This document shows positions 51,771-63,003 of a DNA stretch of 64,000 nucleotides, one piece after another (positions within the stretch are counted from its first letter, which is position 1; every line of letters starts with the position of its first letter). The position numbers were made by a program, and so were the translations under genes. Under the pieces are notes generated by a model that saw only the letters and a list, made by a program, of their open reading frames with translations, was not told where the DNA came from and did no database searches. Location: assembly GCA_905182745.1 (NCBI GenBank), contig CAJJCR010000010.1, forward strand, positions 31,724 through 95,723. Direction: 5' to 3'. Origin of the DNA: Bacteroidetes bacterium MED-G20 (GTDB taxonomy: Bacteria > Bacteroidota > Bacteroidia > Flavobacteriales_D > Parvicellaceae).

Positions 51771-53874
51771 ATGGCAAGAGATTTAAAATATACAAGAAAT
51801 ATAGGAATTGCAGCACACATAGATGCTGGTAAAGACCACTACTACCGAAAGAATTCTGTATTATGGAGGCGTTAGTCATAAAATTGGAGAAGTACACGAT
51901 GGTGCTGCCACAATGGACTGGATGGAGCAAGAGCAAGAAAGAGGTATTACTATTACTTCTGCTGCAACTACACTTAATTGGAATTACAGGGAGCAAGATA
52001 CCATGTTAATATTATTGATACCCCAGGACACGTTGATTTCACTGTTGAAGTTAACAGATCTTTAAGAGTCTTAGATGGTTTAGTATTTTTGATTTAGTGC
52101 AGTTGATGGTGTTGAGCCTCAATCCGAGACTAACTGGAGATTAGCTAATAATTACAATGTTCCTAGAATTGGATTTGTTAATAAAATGGATCGTCAAGGT
52201 GCTGATTTTCTAAATGTTTGTAAGCAGGTTAAAGAAATGTTAGGAAGTCATGCTTTGCCATTACAAATAAATATTGGTTCTGAAGATGATTTTAAAGGTG
52301 TTGTTGATTTGATTAATTTCAAAGGGATTGTCTGGAACGAAGACGATATGGGTATGACATTTAAAGAAATTGAAATACCAGCAGACATTATTGATGAAGC
52401 TAGAGCTCTAAGAGGAGAATTATTGGAAGCAGTTGCTGAATTTGACGATAATTTACTTGAAAAATACTTTGAAGATGAAAATTCTTTGACAGAGAGAGAA
52501 ATTTTGGACGCTTTAAGAGAAGCAACAATTGCAGGAAAGGTTGTTCCTATGATGTGCGGTTCCGCTTTTAAAAATAAAGGTGTTCAAACAATGTTAGATA
52601 TGGTAATGGAAATTCTTCCTTCTCCCATGGATATAGAAGCTATTACTGGAACAGACCCATATTCTGGAGAAGAAATTTCTAGACAACCATCTGTTAATGA
52701 GCCTTTTAGTTCATTAGCTTTCAAAATTGCTACTGATCCTTTTGTTGGTAGACTTTGTTTTACGAGAGCTTATTCTGGTAAGTTAAATTCTGGTTCTTAT
52801 GTCTATAATACTAGAACTTCCAAAAAAGAAAGAATTTCTAGAATTTTTCAAATGCATGCCAATAAGCAGAATCAGATTCCGTCCTTAGATGCTGGAGATA
52901 TTGGCGCATTGGTTGGATTTAAAGATATTAAGACTGGAGATACTCTTTGCGATGAGAAAAAGCATATAATTTTAGAATCAATGGACTTTCCAGAACCAGT
53001 AATTGGTTTGGCAATCGAGCCTAAGACCCAAGCTGACGTTGACAAACTTGGATTAGCTCTTTCAAAATTAGTAGAAGAGGATCCAACTTTTAGGGTGAAA
53101 ACAGACGAAGATTCTGGCCAGACTATCATTTCTGGAATGGGAGAATTACATTTAGATATTATTTTAGATCGTTTAAGAAGAGAGTTTAAAGTCGAATGTA
53201 ATCAAGGTGCTCCTCAAGTTGCTTATAAAGAAGCAATTAGTTCATCTTCTGAACACAGAGAAGTCTATAAAAAGCAATCTGGTGGTAGAGGTAAATTTGC
53301 TGATATAGTATTTACTATTGAGCCTGGAGATGCAGAAAAGCCTGGTTTAATTTTTACCAATAAAATTAAAGGTGGTAATATTCCTAAAGAGTATATTCCA
53401 TCTGTTGAAAAAGGTTTTAAAGATGCTATGAATAATGGTGTTTTAGCCGGGTATCCAATTGATAATATGCAAATAACCTTAACTGATGGTTCTTTCCATG
53501 CGGTTGATTCAGATGCTCTTTCTTTCGAACTTTGTGCAAAGATGGCTTACAGAGCTTCACTTCCAAAGTGTAATCCGGTTATATTAGAGCCAATGATGAA
53601 AATTGAGGTAGTAACACCTGAGACTAACATGGGGGACGTTGTTGGAGATTTAAATAGAAGAAGAGGTCTTATTGAAGGAATGGATGATAGGGCAGGTTCT
53701 AAAGTAGTTAAAGCAAAAGTTCCTCTTTCTGAAATGTTTGGATATGTAACCCAATTAAGAACAATTACTTCAGGAAGAGCAACTTCAAGTATGGAATTTT
53801 CTCACTATTCAGATGCTCCTAAGAGTATTTCTGAGGATGTAATTGCTAAATCTAAAGGTGAAGTAACAGCTTAA
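51771..53874 (+). CDS. fusA: Elongation factor G, three frame lesions between 51830 and 52110
   Basis: [21 protein letters not shown]... with an extra base in aaagaccactact, a missing base near accatgttaat ([17 protein letters not shown]), and an extra base in ttttgatttagtgcagttgat ([19 protein letters not shown]); intact from 52186 on. Confidence 0.96.
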
Positions 53875-53885
53875 CAAAAATCAAT

Positions 53886-54191
53886 ATGAGTCAAAAAATA
53901 AGAATAAAATTAAAATCATACGACCACAACTTAGTAGATAAATCAGCTGAGAAAATTGTTAAGACAGTTAAGACAACTGGTGCTATTGTAAGTGGACCAA
54001 TTCCACTTCCAACTCACAAAAGAATTTACACAGTTTTGAGATCTCCTCACGTAAATAAAAAATCGAGAGAGCAATTTCAGCTTTGTGCTTACAAAAGATT
54101 AATGGATATCTATAGTTCTTCTTCTAAAACTATAGATGCACTAATGAAATTAGAGCTTCCCAGTGGAGTGGATGTAGAAATTAAAGTATAA
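53886..54191 (+). CDS. rpsJ: 30S ribosomal protein S10
   Basis: [22 protein letters not shown]...[28 protein letters not shown]. Confidence 0.98.
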   Translation: MSQKIRIKLKSYDHNLVDKSAEKIVKTVKTTGAIVSGPIPLPTHKRIYTVLRSPHVNKKSREQFQLCAYKRLMDIYSSSSKTIDALMKLELPSGVDVEIKV

Positions 54192-54205
54192 ATATAAATA
54201 TCAAG

Positions 54206-54820
54206 ATGGCTGGTATCATAGGAAAAAAAATAGGGATGACTAGCGTTTATAGTGCCGAGGGTAAAAATTTACCATGCACAATTATTGAGGCAGGACCATG
54301 TGTCGTTACTCAAATAAAAACGCAAGAAAAGGATGGATACGAATCTGTTCAATTAGGTTTTGAAGACAAAAAGGAGAAAAATACTCCCAAGTCTATGCTA
54401 GGTCACTTTAGTAAAGCAAAAACCACTCCCAAAAGAAAAATTGTTGAGTTTAAAGGTTTAAACGAAGTAAATCTTGGCGATTCTGTTACTGTAGATCAAT
54501 TTCAGGAAGGTGAATTTGTAGATGTTGTAGGAACTTCTAAAGGAAAAGGTTTTCAAGGAGTTGTCAAAAGACACAATTTTGGTGGTGTTGGACAAGCAAC
54601 TCATGGCCAGCACAACAGGATGAGAGCTCCTGGTTCTATTGGTGCTGCTTCATATCCTGCGAGAGTTTTTAAGGGCATGAAAATGGGTGGAAGAATGGGA
54701 GGAGATAGAGTGAAATCTATAAATCTTGAAGTTCTAAAGATAGTTCCAGAAAAGAATTTATTAATTGTAAAAGGATCAGTTCCCGGTTCTAAAGGATCTT
54801 ATTTAATAGTTGAGAAATAA
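54206..54820 (+). CDS. rplC: 50S ribosomal protein L3
   Basis: [16 protein letters not shown]...[19 protein letters not shown]...[16 protein letters not shown]. Confidence 0.98.
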   Translation: MAGIIGKKIGMTSVYSAEGKNLPCTIIEAGPCVVTQIKTQEKDGYESVQLGFEDKKEKNTPKSMLGHFSKAKTTPKRKIVEFKGLNEVNLGDSVTVDQFQEGEFVDVVGTSKGKGFQGVVKRHNFGGVGQATHGQHNRMRAPGSIGAASYPARVFKGMKMGGRMGGDRVKSINLEVLKIVPEKNLLIVKGSVPGSKGSYLIVEK

Positions 54821-55449
54821 TGGAGATTAAAGTTTTAAATAAAGAAGGTAAAGCGACTTCTAAAAAAGTTTCATTAACCAAAGAAATATTTGCAATAGAG
54901 CCTAATGATCATGCAATTTATTTGGATGTTAAGCAATATCTTGCAAACCAAAGACAAGGTACTCATCAATCTAGAGAGAGAGCAGATATTGCAGGAAGTA
55001 CAAGAAAAATTAAAAAGCAAAAAGGTACGGGTACGGCTAGAGCAGGTTCCATTAAGAACCCTTTATTTAGGGGTGGTGGTCGTGTTTTTGGTCCAAGACC
55101 AAAGTCATACAGCTTCAAACTAAATAAAAAATTAAAAGTTCTTGCAAGAAAGTCAGCGCTTACTTACAAAGCTAAAGAAGATAGCATACTTGTTTTGGAC
55201 GATTTATCTTTTAAGACACCTAAAACAAAAGATTTTCTTTCTGTTCTTAAAAATTTGAAAATAGATGGCGATAAATCTCTTTTTGTTACCAGTGAGAAAG
55301 ATCAAAATACTTTCTTGTCATCCAGAAATTTAAATAATGCTAAAGTTATAACTGCTGATAAACTTAATACGTACGATATTCTTTATTCGCACAAGTTGAT
55401 AATTTCAGAAAATGCTTTTGATCAAATTGAAAAACTATTTAAGGTATAA
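54820..55449 (+). CDS. rplD: 50S ribosomal protein L4
   Basis: YLANQRQGTHQSRERADIAGSTRKIKKQKGTGTARAGSIKNPLFRGGGRVFGPRPKSYSFKLNKK. Confidence 0.97.
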   Translation: MEIKVLNKEGKATSKKVSLTKEIFAIEPNDHAIYLDVKQYLANQRQGTHQSRERADIAGSTRKIKKQKGTGTARAGSIKNPLFRGGGRVFGPRPKSYSFKLNKKLKVLARKSALTYKAKEDSILVLDDLSFKTPKTKDFLSVLKNLKIDGDKSLFVTSEKDQNTFLSSRNLNNAKVITADKLNTYDILYSHKLIISENAFDQIEKLFKV

Positions 55450-55451
55450 TT

Positions 55452-55748
55452 ATGGAAAATATTATTATAAAACCCATATTAACAGAAAAAATGGCAGATT
55501 TAGGTGAGAAACTTAATCGTTATGGTTTCGAAGTTAAAACTGATGCCAATAAAATACAGATTAAAAAAGCTGTAGAGAGTGCTTATGGTGTGAGTGTTAA
55601 AGCGGTAAATACTATGAAGCAAGGTGGTGGTAAAAGAAAAATGAAATATACAAACCAAGGCGTTTCTTTTCAGAGAACAAGATTGTTTAAAAAAGCTATT
55701 GTTACTCTTCACGAAGGAGACACTATTGATTTATATGAAAATATTTAA
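55452..55748 (+). CDS. rplW: 50S ribosomal protein L23
   Basis: IIIKPILTEKMADLGEKLNRYGFEVKTDANKIQIKKAVESAYGVSVKAVNTM. Confidence 0.97.
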   Translation: MENIIIKPILTEKMADLGEKLNRYGFEVKTDANKIQIKKAVESAYGVSVKAVNTMKQGGGKRKMKYTNQGVSFQRTRLFKKAIVTLHEGDTIDLYENI

Positions 55749-55767
55749 AGACTAGAAAAGAACTAAA

Positions 55768-56592
55768 ATGAGCTTGAAAAAATTTAAACCGACTTCACCA
55801 GGGCAAAGACATAAAGTTGTAAGTGATTACAGTGAAGTAACTGCTAGTAAGCCCGAAAAGGCATTAACTAAAGGTTCTAGTAAAAGTGGTGGTAGAAATA
55901 ACTCCGGTAAAATGACCATGAGATATATTGGAGGTGGCCACAAAAGAAGGTATAGAATTGTCGATTTTAAAAGAAATAAATACGATATACCTGCAAAAGT
56001 TCATTCTATAGAGTACGATCCAAATCGTTCTGCAAGAATTGCATTGTTGTTTTATGCTGACGGAGAGAAAAGATATATTCTAGCTCCTGATGGGCTAAAG
56101 GTTGGTCAAACTGTTTTGTCAGGTTCAAAAGCATCACCAGAATTAGGTAATGCTATGTTTCTAAAAGATATTCCATTAGGTACTATTATTCACAACATTG
56201 AAATGACTCCGGGTAGAGGTGGGGCTATTGCTAGAAGTGCTGGATCTTTTGCTCAGTTAAATGCTAGAGATGGAAAATATGCAATTATTAAATTACCATC
56301 TGGAGAAATTAGAATGGTTTTAATTACGTGCATTGCCACCATTGGTTCTGTATCAAATTCTGAAAACAGTCTTCAAGTTTCTGGTAAAGCCGGAAGAAAA
56401 AGATGGTTGGGAAGACGTCCTAGAGTTAGGGGTGTTGTAATGAATCCTGTTGATCATCCAATGGGTGGTGGAGAAGGAAAATCATCTGGAGGTCATCCAA
56501 GATCAAGAAAGGGTCTTCCAGCTAAAGGGTACAAAACAAGAAGTAAAACTAAATCTTCTAATAGATTTATCATTGATAGAAAAAAGAAATAA
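55768..56592 (+). CDS. rplB: 50S ribosomal protein L2
   Basis: [13 protein letters not shown]...[23 protein letters not shown]...[37 protein letters not shown]. Confidence 0.98.
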   Translation: MSLKKFKPTSPGQRHKVVSDYSEVTASKPEKALTKGSSKSGGRNNSGKMTMRYIGGGHKRRYRIVDFKRNKYDIPAKVHSIEYDPNRSARIALLFYADGEKRYILAPDGLKVGQTVLSGSKASPELGNAMFLKDIPLGTIIHNIEMTPGRGGAIARSAGSFAQLNARDGKYAIIKLPSGEIRMVLITCIATIGSVSNSENSLQVSGKAGRKRWLGRRPRVRGVVMNPVDHPMGGGEGKSSGGHPRSRKGLPAKGYKTRSKTKSSNRFIIDRKKK

Positions 56593-56595
56593 ATA

Positions 56596-56862
56596 ATGTC
56601 TAGATCATTAAAAAAACCGCCATTTGTTCATTATAAATTAATGAAAAGAGTTGAAGAAGCTAAAGAGTCTTCTAAAAAAACTGTTATCAAAACATGGTCG
56701 AGAGCATCAACAATTACTCCAGACTTTGTAAATCTAACTATTGCAGTTTACAACGGAATGAAATTTATCCCAGTATTTGTAACAGAAAATATGGTTGGTC
56801 ACAAGTTAGGAGAATTTGCTCCAACAAGAAACTTTAGAGGTCACGGAGGGAAGAGAAAATAA
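56596..56862 (+). CDS. rpsS: 30S ribosomal protein S19
   Basis: [19 protein letters not shown]...[15 protein letters not shown]...[18 protein letters not shown]. Confidence 0.98.
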   Translation: MSRSLKKPPFVHYKLMKRVEEAKESSKKTVIKTWSRASTITPDFVNLTIAVYNGMKFIPVFVTENMVGHKLGEFAPTRNFRGHGGKRK

Positions 56863-56884
56863 TTAAAGTTTTAAAAACTTAGAT

Positions 56885-57277
56885 ATGGGTGCAAGAAAAA
56901 GAAATAGTTCAGAAAAAATAAAAGATTCGAGAAAAACTCAAGCTTTGGCCAAGCTAAACAGTTGTCCTACATCTCCTAGAAAAATGAGATTAGTTGCTGA
57001 TTTAGTTCGTGGTGAAGATGTTTATAAGGCTTTAAATATTCTAAAATTTAGCCCAAAGCATGCTTCTAGAAATTTAGAAAAGCTTCTTTTGTCGGCGATT
57101 AATAACTGGGAGCAAAAGAACGATGGTGAAGATGCCACATCTGCAAATTTGGTAGTTAAAAGCATCAATGTAGATAGTGCGAGGATGTTAAAAAGAATTC
57201 AAGCTGCTCCTCAGGGAAGAGCTCATAGGATTAGAAAAAGATCTAATCATGTTACATTAATAATTGATAAAGCTTAA
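56885..57277 (+). CDS. rplV: 50S ribosomal protein L22
   Basis: [55 protein letters not shown]...[18 protein letters not shown]. Confidence 0.97.
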   Translation: MGARKRNSSEKIKDSRKTQALAKLNSCPTSPRKMRLVADLVRGEDVYKALNILKFSPKHASRNLEKLLLSAINNWEQKNDGEDATSANLVVKSINVDSARMLKRIQAAPQGRAHRIRKRSNHVTLIIDKA

Positions 57278-57286
57278 ACATAAAGC

Positions 57287-57979
57287 ATGGGACAAAAAAC
57301 AAACCCTATAGGTAATAGATTAGGTTTCATTAAAGGTTGGGATTCCAATTGGTATGGAGGAAAAGATTATTCTGCTAAGTTGGTAGAAGATGAGAAAATT
57401 AGAAAATACTTAAATGTAAGATTACAAAAAGCAAGTATCTCTAAAATTATCATTGAGCGAACTTTAAAGTTAATTACTATAACTATTAATACTGCGAGGC
57501 CGGGAGTAATCATAGGTAAAGCAGGATCAGAAGTAGATAAGCTTAAAGAAGAGTTGAAAAAACTTACTGCCAAAGAGGTACAGATTAATATTTTTGAAAT
57601 AAAAAGACCGGAACTAGATGCAAAATTAGTTGGAGACAGTATAGCTAGACAAATTGAAGCAAGAATTTCTTTTAGGAGAGCAATTAAAATGTCTATTGCT
57701 TCCACCATGAGAATGGGTGCAGAAGGTATAAAAGTTAAAATTTCTGGGAGGTTAAATGGTGCAGAAATGGCAAGGAGTGAAATGTATAAAGATGGAAGAA
57801 TTCCTCTTCATACACTTCGTGCAGATGTTGACTATTCTCTTTCAGAAGCATTAACAACCTATGGGTTAATTGGAATAAAGGTTTGGATTTGTAATGGTGA
57901 AGTTTACGGAAAAAGAGATTTATCTCCCAACTTTGGAATGAGCAGTAGAAAATCAAACAACGATAAAAGAAAAAGATAA
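57287..57979 (+). CDS. rpsC: 30S ribosomal protein S3
   Basis: [28 protein letters not shown]...[19 protein letters not shown]...[13 protein letters not shown]. Confidence 0.98.
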   Translation: MGQKTNPIGNRLGFIKGWDSNWYGGKDYSAKLVEDEKIRKYLNVRLQKASISKIIIERTLKLITITINTARPGVIIGKAGSEVDKLKEELKKLTAKEVQINIFEIKRPELDAKLVGDSIARQIEARISFRRAIKMSIASTMRMGAEGIKVKISGRLNGAEMARSEMYKDGRIPLHTLRADVDYSLSEALTTYGLIGIKVWICNGEVYGKRDLSPNFGMSSRKSNNDKRKR

Positions 57980-57989
57980 TTAGAATATT

Positions 57990-58409
57990 ATGTTACAACC
58001 TAAGAAGACCAAACATAGAAAGCAACAAAAAGGTAAAATCAAGGGCAATGCTCAAAGAGGACACCAAATTGCTTTTGGATCCTTTGGGATAAAATCTTTA
58101 GACGAAGGTTTTCTCACATCTAGACAAATTGAAGCTGCTCGTATTGCTGTAACAAGGCATATGAAAAGAGAAGGTCAGGTTTGGATAAGAATATTTCCAG
58201 ACAAGCCTATCACCAACAAACCTGCCGAAGTAAGAATGGGTAAAGGTAAAGGAGCTTTAGATCATTGGGTAGCTGTCATAAGACCTGGAAGAGTTTTGTT
58301 TGAAACGGATGGAGTTTCTTATGAAGTTGCCAAAGAAGCTTTAAGACTAGCTTCTCAAAAGCTGCCGTTAAAAACAAAGTTTGTTGTAAGAAATGATTAC
58401 GAAATTTAA
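57990..58409 (+). CDS. rplP: 50S ribosomal protein L16
   Basis: [37 protein letters not shown]...[26 protein letters not shown]. Confidence 0.98.
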   Translation: MLQPKKTKHRKQQKGKIKGNAQRGHQIAFGSFGIKSLDEGFLTSRQIEAARIAVTRHMKREGQVWIRIFPDKPITNKPAEVRMGKGKGALDHWVAVIRPGRVLFETDGVSYEVAKEALRLASQKLPLKTKFVVRNDYEI

Positions 58410-58420
58410 AAGTATTTAAG

Positions 58421-58636
58421 GTGAAAAGTAAAGAATTTAATATAAAATTAAATGGTTTATCTAACGAAGAGCTTAATGAAATGCTAACCAACACACAGGG
58501 TGAGTTAAATAAGCTAAAGATGAATCATAAAACAGCAGAACTAGAAAATCCTCTTGAGATAAGATTTGTAAGAAGAAATGTATCTAGAATAAATACAGAA
58601 ATCAAAAAAAGAGAATTACAACAAAGTACCAACTAA
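58421..58636 (+). CDS. rpmC: 50S ribosomal protein L29 (GTG start)
   Basis: [56 protein letters not shown]. Confidence 0.95.
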   Translation: MKSKEFNIKLNGLSNEELNEMLTNTQGELNKLKMNHKTAELENPLEIRFVRRNVSRINTEIKKRELQQSTN

Positions 58637-58641
58637 TTGAT

Positions 58642-58893
58642 ATGAGAAATTTAAGAAAAGAAAGAGTAGGTTTAGTAACGAGTTCAAAAATGGATAAGTC
58701 TATTGTTGTCATGGTTGAACGTAGAGAAAAACATCCTAAGTATGGAAAGTTTCTCAAAAAAAGTTCCTCATTTGTAGCTCACGATGAGAAAAATGAGTGT
58801 AATGAAGGTGATACTGTTAAAATAATGGAAACCAGACCATTAAGTAAGAGAAAGAATTGGAGATTAATAGAAATACTTGAAAAAGCTAAATAA
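58642..58893 (+). CDS. rpsQ: 30S ribosomal protein S17
   Basis: [74 protein letters not shown]. Confidence 0.98.
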   Translation: MRNLRKERVGLVTSSKMDKSIVVMVERREKHPKYGKFLKKSSSFVAHDEKNECNEGDTVKIMETRPLSKRKNWRLIEILEKAK

Positions 58894-58899
58894 CTAAAA

Positions 58900-59268
58900 A
58901 TGGTACAACAAGAAAGTAGATTATTGGTTGCTGATAACAGTGGAGCTAAAGAGGTGTTGGTTATTAGAGTCCTTGGTGGAACAAAAAGAAGATATGCTTC
59001 AATTGGAGATCAAGTTGTGATTACTGTTAAGGATGCCACACCTGCAGGAAATGTGAAAAAAGGACAAGTCTCTAGAGCAGTAGTTGTTAGAACAAAAAAA
59101 GAAGTTAGAAGAAACGATGGGTCTTACATTAGATTTGACAACAATGCAGTTGTTTTATTGAGTGATACTGGGGAAATGAGAGGAACAAGAATTTTTGGCC
59201 CAGTAGCAAGAGAATTAAGAGAAAAACAATTTATGAAAATAGTGTCTTTGGCACCAGAAGTACTGTAA
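58900..59268 (+). CDS. rplN: 50S ribosomal protein L14
   Basis: [48 protein letters not shown]...[24 protein letters not shown]. Confidence 0.98.
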   Translation: MVQQESRLLVADNSGAKEVLVIRVLGGTKRRYASIGDQVVITVKDATPAGNVKKGQVSRAVVVRTKKEVRRNDGSYIRFDNNAVVLLSDTGEMRGTRIFGPVARELREKQFMKIVSLAPEVL

Positions 59269-59278
59269 TAAAATAGTA

Positions 59279-59605
59279 ATGCAAAAGAAATTTAAAATTA
59301 AAAAAGGGGATACAGTTAAGGTAATTGCTGGCGCTGCCCTTGGACAACAGGGAGTTATCCTTGATGTAGATTACGTAAAACAAAGAGTTTTTATTCAAGG
59401 TCTTACAGTAGTAAATAAAAAACACGTAAAGCCTCAAACAGATAAAGCTAACCCTGATGGAGGAATTCTTGAAAAGGATAGAAGTATACATATTTCGAAC
59501 GTAATGTTTGTCCATAACGGAGAAACTACAAAGATTGGTAGAAAAATGGATGAAAATAATAAACTCGTTAGGTTTGCAAGAAAAACAGGGGAGGAAATAG
59601 TATGA
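59279..59605 (+). CDS. rplX: 50S ribosomal protein L24
   Basis: [73 protein letters not shown]. Confidence 0.97.
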   Translation: MQKKFKIKKGDTVKVIAGAALGQQGVILDVDYVKQRVFIQGLTVVNKKHVKPQTDKANPDGGILEKDRSIHISNVMFVHNGETTKIGRKMDENNKLVRFARKTGEEIV

Positions 59606-60150
59606 GTTACACGCCAAGATTGAAGGATAAATACACGAATGAGATAGTTCCTGTAATGAAAGAGAAGTTTCAATATAAGTCTTTAATGGAAGTTCCTAAA
59701 GTAGAAAAGATTGTTATTAGCCAAGGTGTTGGTGAAGCAGTTTCAGATAGAAAATTAATCGAAAATGCGGTTAATGATCTTACGGAAATTGCTGGACAAA
59801 AGGCGCTTATTGTTAATTCTAAAAAGGATGTTTCTAATTTTAAATTAAGAAAAGGAATGCCCATTGGGACTAAAGTTACTCTTAGAAAAGATAAGATGTA
59901 TGAGTTTTTAGATAGACTTATTTCTGTTGCCTTACCTAGAACAAGAGATTTTAGAGGTGTAAAGTCCAATGGAGATGGTAGAGGAAACTTTACTATTGGA
60001 GTAAAGGAGAGTATTATTTTTCCAGAAATAGATATTGATAAAGTTAAAAAGATATTAGGAATGGATATCACTATTGTTACATCAGCAAGAACTACTGAAG
60101 AAGGTAAAGCATTGTTGGTAGAGTTTGGATTTCCATTTGAAAAAAAATAA
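59602..60150 (+). CDS. rplE: 50S ribosomal protein L5
   Basis: [47 protein letters not shown]...[38 protein letters not shown]. Confidence 0.98.
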   Translation: MSYTPRLKDKYTNEIVPVMKEKFQYKSLMEVPKVEKIVISQGVGEAVSDRKLIENAVNDLTEIAGQKALIVNSKKDVSNFKLRKGMPIGTKVTLRKDKMYEFLDRLISVALPRTRDFRGVKSNGDGRGNFTIGVKESIIFPEIDIDKVKKILGMDITIVTSARTTEEGKALLVEFGFPFEKK

Positions 60151-60162
60151 AGAATAAAAGAT

Positions 60163-60450
60163 ATGGCTAAAGAATCAATGAAAGCTAAAGAGCGAAAAAG
60201 AGAAAAACTTGCCGCTCAGTACAGTGAAAGAAGAAAAGTTTTAAGAAAAGCTCAAAGTGAAGGCGATTGGGAAGCAATGTTTAAACTTCAGAAACTTCCA
60301 AAAAATTCAATGGGTGTTAGAAAACATAATAGATGTCAATTAACTGGGAGACCAAGAGGTTATATGAGACAGTTTGGGATTTCTAGAGTTACTTTTAGAG
60401 AAATGGCAGTAGCTGGCAAAATACCAGGTATAACAAAAGCAAGCTGGTAA
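60163..60450 (+). CDS. rpsN: 30S ribosomal protein S14
   Basis: [20 protein letters not shown]...[40 protein letters not shown]. Confidence 0.98.
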   Translation: MAKESMKAKERKREKLAAQYSERRKVLRKAQSEGDWEAMFKLQKLPKNSMGVRKHNRCQLTGRPRGYMRQFGISRVTFREMAVAGKIPGITKASW

Positions 60451-60471
60451 ATAATAATTAAAAAAGAGAAA

Positions 60472-60870
60472 ATGGTAACAGATGCTATATCAGATTATTT
60501 AACAAGATTAAGAAACGCCATAAGTGCTAAGCATAAAGTGGTAGAAATTCCTGGATCTAATGTTAAGAAGGCAATTACTCAGATTCTAATGGATCAGGGA
60601 TATATCTTAAATTTTAAAGAAATTAAGGATGAAAAGCAAGGAATTATTAAAATTGCTTTGAAATATAATAACAAAACTAAAGATTCTGCTATTATGAATT
60701 TAACTAGAATTAGTAAACCAGGTTTAAGAAAGTATACTGGGGTTGATTCTATGCCAAGAGTTTTGAACGGATTGGGTATTGCAATTATATCTACATCTAA
60801 GGGTTTAATTACAGATAAAGAAGCGAGAAAACATAATGTAGGGGGAGAAATCCTTTGTTACATTGACTAA
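60472..60870 (+). CDS. rpsH: 30S ribosomal protein S8
   Basis: [43 protein letters not shown]...[32 protein letters not shown]. Confidence 0.98.
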   Translation: MVTDAISDYLTRLRNAISAKHKVVEIPGSNVKKAITQILMDQGYILNFKEIKDEKQGIIKIALKYNNKTKDSAIMNLTRISKPGLRKYTGVDSMPRVLNGLGIAIISTSKGLITDKEARKHNVGGEILCYID

Positions 60871-60880
60871 ATTTTAAGAA

Positions 60881-61435
60881 ATGTCAAGAATAGGAAATGC
60901 GCCAATTACAGTACCTGAGGGAGTCGAGATAAATATTTCAGCTGAAAATCAAGTTAGTGTTAAGGGTAAATTAGGAGAGCTTACACAGGATGTTAATCCT
61001 TTGATAAAAATTGTTTTGGAAGATAAAACAATTACTCTCTCACGACCAAATGATGAAAAAGATACAAGATCAATTCACGGATTATATCGGTCATTAATAT
61101 TTAATATGATATTTGGAGTGTCAGAAGGTTATGTGATTGAGCAAGAATTAGTAGGAGTTGGATATAGAGCCAAAGCACAAGGACAAAATTTAGAATTGTC
61201 ATTAGGATATTCACATCCAATAATCTTTCAACTTCCCCAGGAGGTTAAGTTGACTGCAATTACTGAAAAAGGAAAAAATCCACTCATTAAATTGGAATCA
61301 TTTGATAAACAACTAATTGGTCAAGTAGCAGCTAAAATAAGATCTTTCAGAAAACCAGAACCTTATAAAGGAAAAGGCGTATTATTCAAAGGTGAAGTGA
61401 TTAGAAGAAAAGCAGGTAAAACGGCAGCAAAATAA
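60881..61435 (+). CDS. rplF: 50S ribosomal protein L6
   Basis: MSRIGNAPITVPEGVEINISAENQVSVKGKLGELTQ...VGVGYRAKAQGQNLELSLGYSHPI...KPEPYKGKGVLFKGEVIRRKAGKTAAK. Confidence 0.98.
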   Translation: MSRIGNAPITVPEGVEINISAENQVSVKGKLGELTQDVNPLIKIVLEDKTITLSRPNDEKDTRSIHGLYRSLIFNMIFGVSEGYVIEQELVGVGYRAKAQGQNLELSLGYSHPIIFQLPQEVKLTAITEKGKNPLIKLESFDKQLIGQVAAKIRSFRKPEPYKGKGVLFKGEVIRRKAGKTAAK

Positions 61436-61446
61436 TTTATTAAGAA

Positions 61447-61800
61447 ATGAGTAATTTAAAATCAAATAGAAGAGCAAGGATTAAAAAAAGAATCCGTAAG
61501 AATATTTCTGGTACATCTACTAGACCTAGATTAAGTGTTTTTAGAAGTAATAAGCAAATATATGCTCAAGTTATTGATGATGTAAAGGGAGTTACAATAA
61601 CTTCAGCTTCATCTCATGTTAAGGACAGTACTCAAAAAGTAAATAAAACCGATCAAGCAAAATCAATTGGTAAAGAGATTGCTGAAAATGCTACAAAAGC
61701 AGGTATCAAAGAAGTGGTTTTTGATAGAAACGGTTATTTATATCATGGTAGAGTAAAAGCATTGGCTGAGTCTGCTAGAGAAAACGGATTAAAATTTTAA
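61447..61800 (+). CDS. rplR: 50S ribosomal protein L18
   Basis: [49 protein letters not shown]...[26 protein letters not shown]. Confidence 0.98.
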   Translation: MSNLKSNRRARIKKRIRKNISGTSTRPRLSVFRSNKQIYAQVIDDVKGVTITSASSHVKDSTQKVNKTDQAKSIGKEIAENATKAGIKEVVFDRNGYLYHGRVKALAESARENGLKF

Positions 61801-61809
61801 AAAAGAAGT

Positions 61810-62325
61810 ATGATTGAATCAGGAAAATCAGTAAGAGCAACAGACGTTGAATTAAAAGATAGATTAGTAGCCATCAACAGAGTAACTAAAGTTACTAAGG
61901 GTGGTAGACATTTTAGTTTTTCAGCAATTGTTGTTGTTGGTGACGAACAAAGCATAGTCGGTCATGGACTTGGAAAAGCCAACGAAGTAACCGAAGCAAT
62001 TTCTAAAGCTGTTGAGGAAGCGAAAAAGAATTTACGTAGAGTTGCGGTGATAAATGACACATTACCACATACAATAAAAGCAAAATATTCTGGAGCTCAG
62101 GTATTTTTAAAACCTGCATCTGAGGGTACTGGAGTTATTGCTGGTGGTGCTATGCGTGCTGTTTTGGAAAGTGCTGGTATCAAAAATGTACTAGCTAAGT
62201 CTCAAGGATCTTCAAATCCACATAACGTTGTTAAGGCTACGATTAAAGCTTTGTTATCATTAAGAGATGCGAATAGTGTTGCACATCAAAGAGGTGTGAG
62301 TTTGGAAAAAGTTTTTAACGGATAA
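61810..62325 (+). CDS. rpsE: 30S ribosomal protein S5
   Basis: [61 protein letters not shown]...[36 protein letters not shown]. Confidence 0.98.
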   Translation: MIESGKSVRATDVELKDRLVAINRVTKVTKGGRHFSFSAIVVVGDEQSIVGHGLGKANEVTEAISKAVEEAKKNLRRVAVINDTLPHTIKAKYSGAQVFLKPASEGTGVIAGGAMRAVLESAGIKNVLAKSQGSSNPHNVVKATIKALLSLRDANSVAHQRGVSLEKVFNG

Positions 62326-62336
62326 GAAAGTTCATA

Positions 62337-62513
62337 ATGGCAAAGATTAAAGTAACACAAGTAAAAAGCGCAATTAATAGACCTCAGAGACAGAAGTTAA
62401 CTCTTCAGGCATTGGGTTTGGGTAAGTTAAATAGAACTGTTGAGCATGAAGCCACTCCACAAATTTTAGGTATGGTAAAGAAAGTTGAACATATGGTTAA
62501 AATTGTTAAATAA
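62337..62513 (+). CDS. rpmD: 50S ribosomal protein L30
   Basis: Manual translation MAKIKVTQVKSAINRPQRQKLTLQALGLGKLNRTVEHEATPQILGMVKKVEHMVKIVK; below the ORF-track length cutoff. Confidence 0.96.
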   Translation: MAKIKVTQVKSAINRPQRQKLTLQALGLGKLNRTVEHEATPQILGMVKKVEHMVKIVK

Positions 62514-62532
62514 TTTAAATAACTAAGTAATT

Positions 62533-63003
62533 ATGAAATTACATACTTTAAAACCTGCAGAGGGTTCAACAAAAGCTAAGAAAAGAGTTGGTAGAGGTCA
62601 AGGTTCAGGACACGGTGGTACTTCAACTAGAGGACACAAAGGTGCTAAATCAAGATCTGGTTATAAGTCTAAAATTGGATTTGAAGGTGGACAAATGCCA
62701 TTGCAAAGAAGAGTTCCTAAGTTTGGCTTTAAGAATATTAACCGTGTTGAATACAAAGGTATAAATTTGGATACTCTTCAAATTATTGTTGAAAAAAATA
62801 AGCTAAAGATTATCACTCCAGAAACAATTGTTGAAAATGGTCTTGCTAATAAAAAAGATTTAATTAAAATTCTTGGTAGAGGAGAGTTGAAAACCAAAGT
62901 AAATATTACTGCTCACGGTTTTTCAGCAAAAGCTAAATCTACAATTGAAGAGTTAGGTGGTAAAGCTGAATTAATTGAACAAAAGAAAGAAAAAGTTGAA
63001 TGA
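62533..63003 (+). CDS. rplO: 50S ribosomal protein L15
   Basis: MKLHTLKPAEGSTKAKKRVGRGQGSGHGGTSTRGHKGAKSRSGYKSKIGFEGGQMPLQRRVPKFGF. Confidence 0.98.
   Translation: MKLHTLKPAEGSTKAKKRVGRGQGSGHGGTSTRGHKGAKSRSGYKSKIGFEGGQMPLQRRVPKFGFKNINRVEYKGINLDTLQIIVEKNKLKIITPETIVENGLANKKDLIKILGRGELKTKVNITAHGFSAKAKSTIEELGGKAELIEQKKEKVE

Noticed and set aside
51830-52110. Programmed frameshifting or decay of fusA
   Set aside because: Three separate indels within ~280 bp of an essential gene in the intact S10 operon context, no slippery site plus stimulator pattern; sequence error is simpler.
57367-57708. Antisense ORFs opposite rpsC, rplE, rplX and other ribosomal genes
   Set aside because: Overlap universally conserved ribosomal genes; no independent support.
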